The notes under the pieces were generated by a model. The model was not told where the DNA came from and ran no database searches. It saw only the letters and a list, made by a program, of their open reading frames with translations. Source: Microlunatus panaciterrae (GTDB lineage: Bacteria; Actinomycetota; Actinomycetes; Propionibacteriales; Propionibacteriaceae). Taken from it: DNA of 64,000 nt. Position numbers and translations under genes: made by a program. This document shows positions 44,116 to 52,023 of this stretch, piece by piece. The first letter of the stretch is position 1; the number at the start of each line of letters is the position of its first letter. Location: the NCBI RefSeq assembly GCF_016907535.1, contig NZ_JAFBCF010000001.1:2108001-2172000 (forward strand). The letters run 5' to 3'.

Positions 44116-44440
44116 TCGGACTCCTCAGGTCGGACGGCCCCAGCGGGGCGGCGACTGGTGCTCCCGGGCGGCGAGAACGCACGCCACGGCACCCTTTCGG
44201 TACGGAACCCTAGTTGATCATGGATCTCAGCGCCACCGGCGCGGCGTCCGCAGCCGTCCTGCTCGTGAGCTGAGTTGATCAAGACGGCGCTGACTGATGC
44301 GTGTTCATCAAATGCGGTGAACCACCCTCGGAGAAGGGTGCTGAACCGTAGACTTCAGCCAGCCACCGCCCGGTCGATGCGAAAGCGCGCTGCCGGATGC
44401 CGGTGTTTGGCACAGCCAAGGACAGAGGAACGAGCAGGTC
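44116..44440. other. Intergenic stretch with a small hairpin
   Basis: 325 nt between the divergent heme oxygenase-like and GH94 genes. I see no convincing coding frame or RNA gene. A 6-bp hairpin CACCCT/AGGGTG lies at 44323-44340. A TTGATCA pair occurs at 44214 and 44275. It should contain both promoters, but I could not assign -35/-10 elements with confidence. Confidence 0.5.
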
Positions 44441-47400
44441 ATGTCAGACGAGTACGACCCGTGGCTGTTGGACGCCGGAGCCGGGCTGTCGGTCGAGGTG
44501 CAGCGGAACGGCTCCCCTCGGTGGCTGACGGCTGGCGAGCTCAGGCTCAACCTCTTCCCGGGAACGGCGCTGGAGGCCGGTGAGATCAACGTCTGGCTGC
44601 GGTTCCGCAGCGGTGGAACGATCATCACCTACCCGCTGCTCGGACCTGCGAGCGGCTCACGGGTCGCGGCGGGCAGCGACTGGATGGTGGTGACCGGTTC
44701 GATCCGCTCGGTCGGCTACCGGCTGACATTGCGCCTGTCCCCGACGACCACCGCCTGGAGCTGGATGCTGGAGCTGTCCAACGACGGGGTCGAGGTGCAG
44801 TCGCTGGATGCCGTCTGCATTCACGATGTGGCCCTGGCCAGAGCCGCGGAGGTCCGGTCCAACGAGCTCTACGTCAGCCAGTACCTGGACGTGACGCCGT
44901 TGTTCCACGACCAGCATGGCCACCTCCTCGCGGTACGGCAGAACCAGCCGAAGGACGGCAGGAATCCCTGGCTGCTGTTCGGATCGGCCCGCCGAGCGGT
45001 CGGCTTCGCCACGGATGGGCTCCAGATCCACGGGCTGCGCAGCCGGTCGGGCGCCGCCGGCGCGCTGCTGTCGGAGGACCTGCCATCGGTCCGGCTGCAG
45101 CACGAGCACACCGTCGCGGCACTGCAGGACGAGGCGGTCACCCTGAGATCCGGTCAGCGACACCGGACCGCATTCTTCGCCGTCTTTCACGAAGACCACC
45201 CAGCCGCCTCCGGCGCCAGCGACCTGTCGATCATCGAGGATGCCATGGCGGCGCTGCCGCAGGACGACGTCGACGACACCGGTGAGGGGGTCGGCGCCGT
45301 CGCGTCGATCTTCGAGCCTGCCTTGTTGCTGCGGGCGCGGGCGCTGACGGGGCCTGAGATCGCCGAGGCATACGGGGACCAGCCCCGCCATCTGGAGCAG
45401 GACGAGCGGGGCGTGCCGCTGTCGTTCTTCACCGCAGCCGATCGGCATGTGGTGCTCCAGGCCAAGGAGGGAATGGTCCTCAGACCTCACGGGCACCTGC
45501 TCCGCACCGGCGCGCACCTGGTCCCGGATGCGCAGGGCCTGACCGCCACCAGCTGGATGGCCGGCTCCCAGCTGTCCTACCTCACCCAGGGACACGCCAG
45601 CGCCAACCGGCTGCTGTCCACCAACCGGGGCTATCTCGGACAGCTGCGGGCCTACGGCCTGCGCATGTTCGCGGAGGTCGACGACCAGTGGCAGCTGCTG
45701 GACCTGCCGTCGGCGTACGAGATGCGACCGGACTCGTGCAGCTGGAACTACGTCTTCGACTCCGGCGCCATCACCGTCGCCACCCGGGCCGAGACCGCGA
45801 GCCACGCGATCCGGCTGGACTGCGCGGTCACCGACGGGCCCCCGCGGAGGTTCCTGCTGGTTCAGCACATCGCCGTCGGTGGAGACGACGGGCTGGACGT
45901 GGGCCCAGTCAATCTCGAGGTCCGGGTGTCGGAGACCGCGACCGACCTGGTGATCGGGCTGGAGGAGGGGTCGGTCCTGGCCGCACGCCACCCGGGAGGC
46001 TCGTTCGTCATCTCGCTCGGCGGGGATGCGGCCGACGCGAGCGTCGGGGACGACTCGGTGCTCTTTGCCGACGGGCACAGCCGTGGACTCCGCTACGTCA
46101 CTGCTGTGACCCGGCCGGCCGGCGCATTCAGCCTGCTGGCCGTCGGCCGGCTCGCTGCAGCCGTCGAGACCGAGGACTCGGGCGAGATGCTTCCCGAGCC
46201 CGCCGGGCAGGACTTCTGGGACGATCTGCTCAGCCGACTCACCATGACGCCGCCTCGGGAGCCGGCCGTCGCCCGTGAGCTCAGCCGACTGGAACACGCC
46301 CTGCCGTGGCTGGTCCGCGACGCACTGGTGCACTACCTGTCGCCCCGCGGTCTGGAGCAGTACACCGGCGGAGCCTGGGGGACCCGTGACGTCAGCCAGG
46401 GTCCGGTCGAGCTGCTGCTGGGCCTGGGTCGGCACCGGCAGCTCAGGGAGCTGTTGATGTTGATCATGTCGGCCCAGTCGGCGGCCGGTGGTTGGCCGCA
46501 GGCGTTCGGGTTCCTCGAGGAGGACCGCCAGTTTCGGCAGGAGCCGCCGCACGGTGACGTGATCTTCTGGCCGGTGCTGGCCCTGGGACGCTACCTTCAG
46601 GCCACCGGGGACTCGTCCCTGCTGCACGAGACGGTCGGCTACTACGGCGACGAGCGGACGGACACGGTGCTCGAGCATGCCCTGCACGCCGTCCGGACGT
46701 TCAATGCGGCGGTGCTGCCGGGGACCAAGCTGTCGGCGTACGGGCACGGGGACTGGAACGACTCGCTGCAGCCGGCCGACCCGCGGATGTCGGAGCAGAT
46801 GACGAGCTCCTGGACGGTCACGCTGCACCACCAGACCCTGACCACACTGGCGGCAGGGCTGAGGGCGGCCAACCGGACGGATCACGTGCCGGGCCTGCTG
46901 GCCATGGCGGACCAGGTCCGGGCCGACTTCCAGCGGCACCTGATCGTCGACGACACCATTGCTGGCTACGCCCTGTTCGAGAATGGGATCCGGACGAGGC
47001 TGCTGGTCCACCCCGATGATCACGAGACCGGACTGCGCTACAGCATCCTGCCGATGATCCACGCGATCCTGGCGGACCTGCTCGATCCGGCCCAGGCCAC
47101 CCGGCACCTGCAGCTGATCAGGGACCAGCTGCTCGCTCCGGACGGCGCCCGGCTGTTCGACCGCCCGCCGGCGTACCGCGGAGGGCCGATGGTGCATTTT
47201 CAGCGGGCGGAGAGCGCCACCTTCGTGGGCCGCGAGATCGGCCTGATGTACACCCACGCCCACCTGCGCTACGCCGAGGCGCTGGCCCATCTCGGCGAGC
47301 CGGCGGCGCTCTGGACCGCGCTGCAGCAGGTGATCAACATCGAGATCGCCCAGACGGTGCCGCGGGCGCGACCACGCCAGGCCAACTGCTACACCTCCTC

Positions 47401-47842
47401 CTCCGATGCGGTGGTGAACGACCGGGCCGACTTCGCCGCCCGGTACGCCGAGGTGATGGCCGGTGAGGTCGACGTCGAGGCCGGCTGGCGGGTCTACTCC
47501 AGTGGGGCGGGCATCCTGGTGAGGCTGGTCCGTGAATGCCTGCTCGGGGTTCGCGCCACCCCGTCGCAGCTCGAGCTGGACCCGGTGCTGCCGCCCGGGC
47601 TTGACGGGGTCGGCACTGTGATCAGCATCGATGCTGATCTTGACCTGGAGATCACCTTCTCGGTCGGTGCCCGTGGCTTCGGTCCGACGCGGGTGTTGCT
47701 GGAGGGCGAGGAGCTGCCGACGACGCCGTTGCACAACCCCTACCGGGCAGCCGGGGTCGCGATCAGCATCGGCGACCTGCACAGCCGGGTGCTGTCGGCC
47801 GGGGTGGTGGGTCGGCCCCGGTTGGAGATCATCGTTCCCTGA
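44441..47842 (+). CDS. GH94 glycoside phosphorylase, oligoglucan phosphorylase-like
   Basis: 1133 residues. The C-terminal two-thirds is an (alpha/alpha)6 barrel of GH94: GGAWGTRDVSQGPVELLLGL, the catalytic acid motif YGHGDWNDSLQ (Asp about 771-774), SWTVTLHHQTLTTLAAGL, and a QANCYTSSSDAVVNDR loop. The N-terminal beta-sandwich is long. The size fits 1,2-beta-oligoglucan phosphorylase (about 1100 residues) better than cellobiose phosphorylase (about 800), though the assignment is inference. It would release glucose 1-phosphate from beta-glucans in the cytoplasm. It stands alone, convergent with the MATE gene. Confidence 0.88.
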   Translation: MSDEYDPWLLDAGAGLSVEVQRNGSPRWLTAGELRLNLFPGTALEAGEINVWLRFRSGGTIITYPLLGPASGSRVAAGSDWMVVTGSIRSVGYRLTLRLSPTTTAWSWMLELSNDGVEVQSLDAVCIHDVALARAAEVRSNELYVSQYLDVTPLFHDQHGHLLAVRQNQPKDGRNPWLLFGSARRAVGFATDGLQIHGLRSRSGAAGALLSEDLPSVRLQHEHTVAALQDEAVTLRSGQRHRTAFFAVFHEDHPAASGASDLSIIEDAMAALPQDDVDDTGEGVGAVASIFEPALLLRARALTGPEIAEAYGDQPRHLEQDERGVPLSFFTAADRHVVLQAKEGMVLRPHGHLLRTGAHLVPDAQGLTATSWMAGSQLSYLTQGHASANRLLSTNRGYLGQLRAYGLRMFAEVDDQWQLLDLPSAYEMRPDSCSWNYVFDSGAITVATRAETASHAIRLDCAVTDGPPRRFLLVQHIAVGGDDGLDVGPVNLEVRVSETATDLVIGLEEGSVLAARHPGGSFVISLGGDAADASVGDDSVLFADGHSRGLRYVTAVTRPAGAFSLLAVGRLAAAVETEDSGEMLPEPAGQDFWDDLLSRLTMTPPREPAVARELSRLEHALPWLVRDALVHYLSPRGLEQYTGGAWGTRDVSQGPVELLLGLGRHRQLRELLMLIMSAQSAAGGWPQAFGFLEEDRQFRQEPPHGDVIFWPVLALGRYLQATGDSSLLHETVGYYGDERTDTVLEHALHAVRTFNAAVLPGTKLSAYGHGDWNDSLQPADPRMSEQMTSSWTVTLHHQTLTTLAAGLRAANRTDHVPGLLAMADQVRADFQRHLIVDDTIAGYALFENGIRTRLLVHPDDHETGLRYSILPMIHAILADLLDPAQATRHLQLIRDQLLAPDGARLFDRPPAYRGGPMVHFQRAESATFVGREIGLMYTHAHLRYAEALAHLGEPAALWTALQQVINIEIAQTVPRARPRQANCYTSSSDAVVNDRADFAARYAEVMAGEVDVEAGWRVYSSGAGILVRLVRECLLGVRATPSQLELDPVLPPGLDGVGTVISIDADLDLEITFSVGARGFGPTRVLLEGEELPTTPLHNPYRAAGVAISIGDLHSRVLSAGVVGRPRLEIIVP

Positions 47843-47855
47843 CGCGACGGCGGAG

Positions 47856-49190
47856 TCAGACCTCGGCCCCCACCCGCATCCAGCGCCGCCCGCGGGCACG
47901 CAACAGCAGAGTCAGCATCCGGGCGATCATGAAGGCGCCGTACGCGGCCCACAGCCAGACGAGTCCGGCGTGCAGGACGTCAACGGTGAGAGCCAACGGG
48001 GCGTACGCGAGCAGGGCGATCAGCCCGGCCAGGGCCAGATAGCGACCGTCCCCGGCGCCGATCAGCACGCCGTCGAGGACGAAGACGATGCCGGAGACCG
48101 GAGTGATCACCGCGGTGACCCACATGATGGTGCGGACCAGCCTCTGCACGTCGGCGTCGGCGGTGAACACACCCACGTAGAGCGGGGCGGTGGCGGCCAC
48201 GACCAGACCGAAGACGGCGCCGCAGACCAGACCCCAGCCGACCATCCGGCGGGTGATGGCACGGCCGACCGTGACCTCGCCGGCCCCCAGGTAACGTCCG
48301 ACGATGGCCTGGCCGGCGATGGCGATCGCGTCCAGCGCGAAGGCCAGCAGGGACCAGAGGCTGTTGATCACCTGGTGGGCGCCCAGAGCCACCGCCCCGC
48401 CGGTGGCGGCGACCACCGTGGTCAGGGTGATCGCCACCTGCAGTGTCGCTGTCCGGGCCACCAGCCAGACGCCGGACCGTGCCGCCGACAGCACCCCGGC
48501 CGGGTGAAACCGCAGATGGGCCCCCGCAGACCTGGCCCGGCGGACCACCACCGACGCCAGGAAGAGCGCTGCCGCCGACTGTGCCGCGAGCGTTCCGAGA
48601 GCGGACCCGATGATGCCCAGCCGCAGGCCGTAGACGAGGGTGAAGTTGAGGCCGATGTTGACGACGTTGGTGGCCACCGCGACGTACAGCGGGGTTCTGG
48701 TGTCCTGCAGGCCACGAAGGACCCCGGTGCTGGCCAGCAGCAGCAGGATGGAGGGTAGGCCGAAAGCGGCGATCCGCAGATAGCTGCTGGCGGCCCGGGC
48801 CACGTCGGGGGTCACGCCGTAGGCGCCGATGACCTGCGGCAACACCAGCTGGAGGCCGAGGCACAGCAGCGCCCCCAGGCCCACGGCTAGCACCAACCCG
48901 TTGAAGCCTCCTGCCAGCGCGGCTGCCCGATCACCGGCCCCCAGCCGACGGGCGACGGTGCCGGTGGTGCCGTAGGCGAGGAAGATGCACAGACCGATCA
49001 GGATGCCCAGGACGTTGCTGGCGATGCCGAAACCGGCCAGCTGGCTGGTGCCGAGGTGGCCGATGAAGGCCGAGTCGGCCATCAGCAGCAGCGGCTCGGA
49101 GACCAGCGTGGCGAAGGCGGGAAGCGCCAGCGCCAGGATCTCGCGGTCCAGAGCACGGCGCGTCGTCGGGCTCGCCACCGGTTCGGACAC
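47856..49190 (-). CDS. MATE-family efflux transporter (DinF-like)
   Basis: 444 residues, twelve predicted membrane helices in two related halves. LALPAFATLVSEPLLLMADS near the N-terminus with FIGHLGTSQLAGFGIASNV is the family signature. GVLRGLQDTRTPLYVAVATN and GAVALGAHQVINSLW mark the middle. Exports cationic drugs or metabolites using Na+ or H+. The ATG at 49190 is preceded by an ordinary 5' region. It is convergent with the GH94 gene, 13 nt apart. Confidence 0.92.
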   Translation of the reverse strand: MSEPVASPTTRRALDREILALALPAFATLVSEPLLLMADSAFIGHLGTSQLAGFGIASNVLGILIGLCIFLAYGTTGTVARRLGAGDRAAALAGGFNGLVLAVGLGALLCLGLQLVLPQVIGAYGVTPDVARAASSYLRIAAFGLPSILLLLASTGVLRGLQDTRTPLYVAVATNVVNIGLNFTLVYGLRLGIIGSALGTLAAQSAAALFLASVVVRRARSAGAHLRFHPAGVLSAARSGVWLVARTATLQVAITLTTVVAATGGAVALGAHQVINSLWSLLAFALDAIAIAGQAIVGRYLGAGEVTVGRAITRRMVGWGLVCGAVFGLVVAATAPLYVGVFTADADVQRLVRTIMWVTAVITPVSGIVFVLDGVLIGAGDGRYLALAGLIALLAYAPLALTVDVLHAGLVWLWAAYGAFMIARMLTLLLRARGRRWMRVGAEV

Positions 49191-49315
49191 GCTGACTAGG
49201 AAATCACACCGCCGAGTTGCAAGGTTTCGACCACTCGTTGCGCCCAGCCGACCGCAGCTGAGCGTCCCTGCTGGCCTCTGCGCGCGACGACCGGTCGGTT
49301 TCTCCCAAGCAGGGG

Positions 49316-49337
49316 TTATCCACAGGGGTTATCCCCA
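49316..49337 (+). promoter_or_regulatory. Pair of DnaA-box-like sequences
   Basis: TTATCCACA (49316-49324) matches the DnaA-box consensus TTATNCACA exactly, and TTATCCCCA (49329-49337) differs at one base. They are 13 bp apart start to start, in the 233-nt gap between crgA and the MATE gene. This may be a regulatory DnaA site; two boxes alone are not an origin. Confidence 0.4.
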
Positions 49338-49423
49338 CTGTGGAGGAATGACACGGCTGTCATTCGGCGGCGCCCAAGCGCGCTCAAGGACAAGAGGCCA
49401 GGGGGCTGGTCAGCCGCGGGGTC

Positions 49424-49696
49424 TCATTTCCACAGCGTGGCGATGGCGAAGGCGGCGGCCATGCCACCCATGCCGATCAGGATGTTCCAGTCGCCCAGCG
49501 CGGTCATGAAGCCGATGTCGGCGCCGGCGATGTAGTAGGTGATCAGCCAGGCGACACCCAGGAGACCCACCGTGATGAAGGTGGGCGGGACCCAGCGCCG
49601 GCTGGCCGGGGTCTTGACCTTCTTCGGCTTGGCCACCGCCGCGGTCTGCTTCTTCTTGGCGTCTGCGGACTTGCGGGTTCTGGACTCAGGCAACAC
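49424..49696 (-). CDS. crgA: Cell division protein CrgA
   Basis: 90 residues: a basic cytoplasmic N-terminus (ARG/LYS-rich), then two membrane helices with the conserved WVPPTFITVGLLGVAWLITY, YYIAGADIGFM, LGDWNILIGMGGMAAAFAIA and final TLWK. CrgA helps recruit FtsI and other divisome proteins at the septum in actinobacteria. The start is a GTG preceded by AAGGAGA. It lies divergent from the DUF881 gene, in the same order as Mycobacterium Rv0011c-Rv0012. Confidence 0.95.
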   Translation of the reverse strand: MLPESRTRKSADAKKKQTAAVAKPKKVKTPASRRWVPPTFITVGLLGVAWLITYYIAGADIGFMTALGDWNILIGMGGMAAAFAIATLWK

Positions 49697-49800
49697 TCTC
49701 TCCTTGCTGGTTAGTAGGTAGCGTAGTCAATAACGCCGGGCCTTGGCATTTCGCGAAGGTGCCCGGAGGGTCGTGGACAGGAAGTCAGGAGGTTCGCCGG

Positions 49801-50637
49801 GTGCCGAGATGGAGTCTGCCGGAGGCGCTCTCGCGAGGCCGCCGCGCGCTCAGTCGTGCCCGGGAGCGGCAGTGGCAGCGCGACCGCACCCGCAGTGCGG
49901 GCGGGCGGCTGCTCACTCTGGTGGTCTGCATCGTGGCCGGTCTGATGATCATGGTCAGTGCCCTGAACGCCCGTGGCACCGACCTGCGGCCCGGTCGCAA
50001 CACCGATCTGGTCAGCCTGGTCCAGTCCCAGTCGCAACGGAACTCCGCCCTGGCTGCCCAGGTCTCCCAGCTGCGGCAGGAGGTGGACCGGCTGTCGTCG
50101 GGCCAGAACGAGCAGAGCGACCTGAGCCCGAAGGTCGAACAGCTGTCGGCTGCTGCGGGTGTCCGCTCGGTCACCGGGCCCGCTCTCACCGTCACCTTGG
50201 ACGATGCTCCCGAGACAGTGGCGGCCGACGGCATCGACGGGGACCTGCTGGTGGTCCACCAGCAGGACATCCAGGCGGTCGCCAACATCTTGTGGTCCGG
50301 GGGTGCGGAGGCGATGACCATCCAGGGGCAACGGGTGATTGCGACCACCGGCATCAAGTGCGTCGGCAACACCGTGGTGCTGCACGGGATCCCCTACGCC
50401 CCGCCCTATGTGATCAGGGCGATCGGTGATCCCGCGCGGTTGCAGGCCGCCCTGGCGAGGTCGCGCTTCATCCAGATCTACCAGCAGTACGTAGACGCCT
50501 TCGGCCTCGGCTACCAGGTGCAGACGGCCGGAAAGGTGACTTTCCCGGCCTACCAGGGTTCGCTGGAGCTGCAGTACGCCCGACCGCTCGGCAGCAGCGG
50601 CGCCTCCGGTTCACCGTCCGTCGCACCCACCCGCTAA
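49801..50637 (+). CDS. DUF881 family protein
   Basis: 278 residues. A basic N-terminus, one membrane helix (LLTLVVCIVAGLMIMVSAL), a coiled coil (LAAQVSQLRQEVDRL), then the DUF881 domain with GPALTVTLDDAP, DLLVVHQQDIQAVANILWSG, GAEAMTIQGQRV and PPYVIRAIGDP. The GTG at 49801 has AGGAGG at the right distance. The extracellular part probably interacts with division proteins; role unproven. It lies between crgA and pabA as in Mycobacterium (Rv0012). Confidence 0.9.
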   Translation: MPRWSLPEALSRGRRALSRARERQWQRDRTRSAGGRLLTLVVCIVAGLMIMVSALNARGTDLRPGRNTDLVSLVQSQSQRNSALAAQVSQLRQEVDRLSSGQNEQSDLSPKVEQLSAAAGVRSVTGPALTVTLDDAPETVAADGIDGDLLVVHQQDIQAVANILWSGGAEAMTIQGQRVIATTGIKCVGNTVVLHGIPYAPPYVIRAIGDPARLQAALARSRFIQIYQQYVDAFGLGYQVQTAGKVTFPAYQGSLELQYARPLGSSGASGSPSVAPTR

Positions 50638-50662
50638 GACGGCCGAGCCGCGAGTTCGGACC

Positions 50663-51328
50663 GTGAGCGACAATGGAGGCGTGTCCAGCCAGCCTCGGAT
50701 CCTTGTGATCGACAACTACGACTCGTTCGTCTACAACCTGGTGCAGTATCTCGCCCAGATCGGCGCCGAGGTCGAGGTATGGCGCAACGACGACGCCAGG
50801 TTCGCCGACCCGTCCTTCGTCGACGGTTTCGACGGTGTGCTGTTGTCGCCTGGGCCGGGCACGCCCGAGGAGGCGGGGGTCTGCATCGAGGTCGTCCGCA
50901 CCCAGGCCGGCCGGGTCCCGCTGTTCGGTGTCTGCCTCGGTCTGCAGTCGATCGGGGTGGCCTACGGAGCCGTGGTGGACCGGGCGCCAGAGCTGCTGCA
51001 CGGCAAGACCTCCCGGATCGATCATCAGGGGCTGGGCGTGCTGGCGGGGTTGCCGTCCCCCTTCACGGCCACCCGCTACCACTCTCTCGCCATCGAGCCT
51101 GGCACCCTGCCCGAGGTGCTGGAGGTCACGGCCACCACCGGCAGTGGCGTCATCATGGCCGTCCGGCACCGCTCGCTGCCGGTCGAGGCGGTCCAGTTCC
51201 ACCCGGAGTCGGTGCTCACCGAGGGCGGCTACCAGATGCTGGCCAACTGGCTCGCCATCTGCGGTGACACCGACGCCCCCAGGCGTGCCGCCGGAATGGC
51301 ACCGCTGATGTCGCGCGCCGCGAGCTAG
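50663..51328 (+). CDS. pabA: Aminodeoxychorismate/anthranilate synthase glutamine amidotransferase subunit
   Basis: 221 residues, class I glutamine amidotransferase: ILVIDNYDSFVYNLVQYL, LLSPGPGTPEEAG, the nucleophile in LFGVCLGLQSIG, and AVQFHPESVLTEGG with the catalytic His-Glu. It hands ammonia to the PabB or TrpE partner for folate or tryptophan synthesis; which partner is not decided by sequence. The start is uncertain between GTG 50663 and GTG 50681. The position between the DUF881 gene and pknB is conserved in actinobacteria. Confidence 0.92.
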   Translation: MSDNGGVSSQPRILVIDNYDSFVYNLVQYLAQIGAEVEVWRNDDARFADPSFVDGFDGVLLSPGPGTPEEAGVCIEVVRTQAGRVPLFGVCLGLQSIGVAYGAVVDRAPELLHGKTSRIDHQGLGVLAGLPSPFTATRYHSLAIEPGTLPEVLEVTATTGSGVIMAVRHRSLPVEAVQFHPESVLTEGGYQMLANWLAICGDTDAPRRAAGMAPLMSRAAS

Positions 51329-51340
51329 CCTCACACCCGG

Positions 51341-51970
51341 TCAGCGAACGCCGCGCGGCCGGAACTGGATGCTGATCCGTGGGCCGACGGGACGGTTCGT
51401 CTTCGGGATGGCGTGCTCCCAGGTCCGTTGGCAGGAGCCGCCCATCACGATCAGGTCGCCGGGCCCGAGCAGGTTCTTGATGGATGGTCCGCCGCCGCGC
51501 GGCCGCAGCATCAGTGTCCGCGGCGAACCCAGCGAGACGATGGCGACCATGGTGTCGGCGGACCGCCCGCGCCCGATGGTGTCGCCGTGCCAGGCGACCG
51601 AGTCGCGGCCGTCCCGGTAGAGGCACAGCCCGGCCGTCCGGAACCGCTCCCCCAGCTCCTCGGCATAGTGTGCGCTCAGCCGGTCCCTCGCCTCGGCCAG
51701 GATGTCCTGGGGCAACGGGTCGCGCTCGCCGTAGAAGCAGAGCAGTCGTGGCACGTCGACCACCCGCTCGTACATCTGCCGACGCTCGGCGTACCACGGA
51801 ACCTCGTCCACCAGCTGCTCGAACAGGGTGCTGGCCCCGCGCAGCCATCCGGGGCAGAGGTCGATCCAGGCCCCCCGGGACAGCGGGAGCCGGTGCACCC
51901 CCGAGCCGAGATCACCGAGACTGACCTCGTCATCGAGGTCCAGCAACGATCCCTGCAGATTGACCGCCAT
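51341..51970 (-). CDS. alkB: AlkB-family 2-oxoglutarate dioxygenase
   Basis: 209 residues. The iron ligands are in SVAWHGDTIG (His about 128, Asp about 130) and RTWEHAIPK (His about 185). The 2-oxoglutarate arginine and neighbours are in RISIQFRPR. ERRQMYERVVDVPRLLCFYG is typical of the AlkB group. It removes alkyl groups from DNA bases by oxidation. It interrupts the usual pabA-pknB spacing, and lies on the opposite strand to pabA, 12 nt from its stop. Confidence 0.9.
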   Translation of the reverse strand: MAVNLQGSLLDLDDEVSLGDLGSGVHRLPLSRGAWIDLCPGWLRGASTLFEQLVDEVPWYAERRQMYERVVDVPRLLCFYGERDPLPQDILAEARDRLSAHYAEELGERFRTAGLCLYRDGRDSVAWHGDTIGRGRSADTMVAIVSLGSPRTLMLRPRGGGPSIKNLLGPGDLIVMGGSCQRTWEHAIPKTNRPVGPRISIQFRPRGVR

Positions 51971-52023
51971 GAGCCCAGGCTACACCCTTATTCGCCCATA
52001 CGTTCGAATCAAAACCTCGCCGT

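Noticed and set aside
44275-44583. Short plus-strand frame ahead of the GH94 gene
   Set aside because: No ribosome binding site, Arg/Ala-rich composition, and it overlaps the GH94 start in another frame.
44657-47899. Very long open frame on the minus strand, over 1000 codons, opposite the GH94 gene
   Set aside because: High G+C leaves few stops in the antisense frame. The plus-strand frame has GH94 motifs throughout; the other has no recognisable domain and a composition typical of a shadow.
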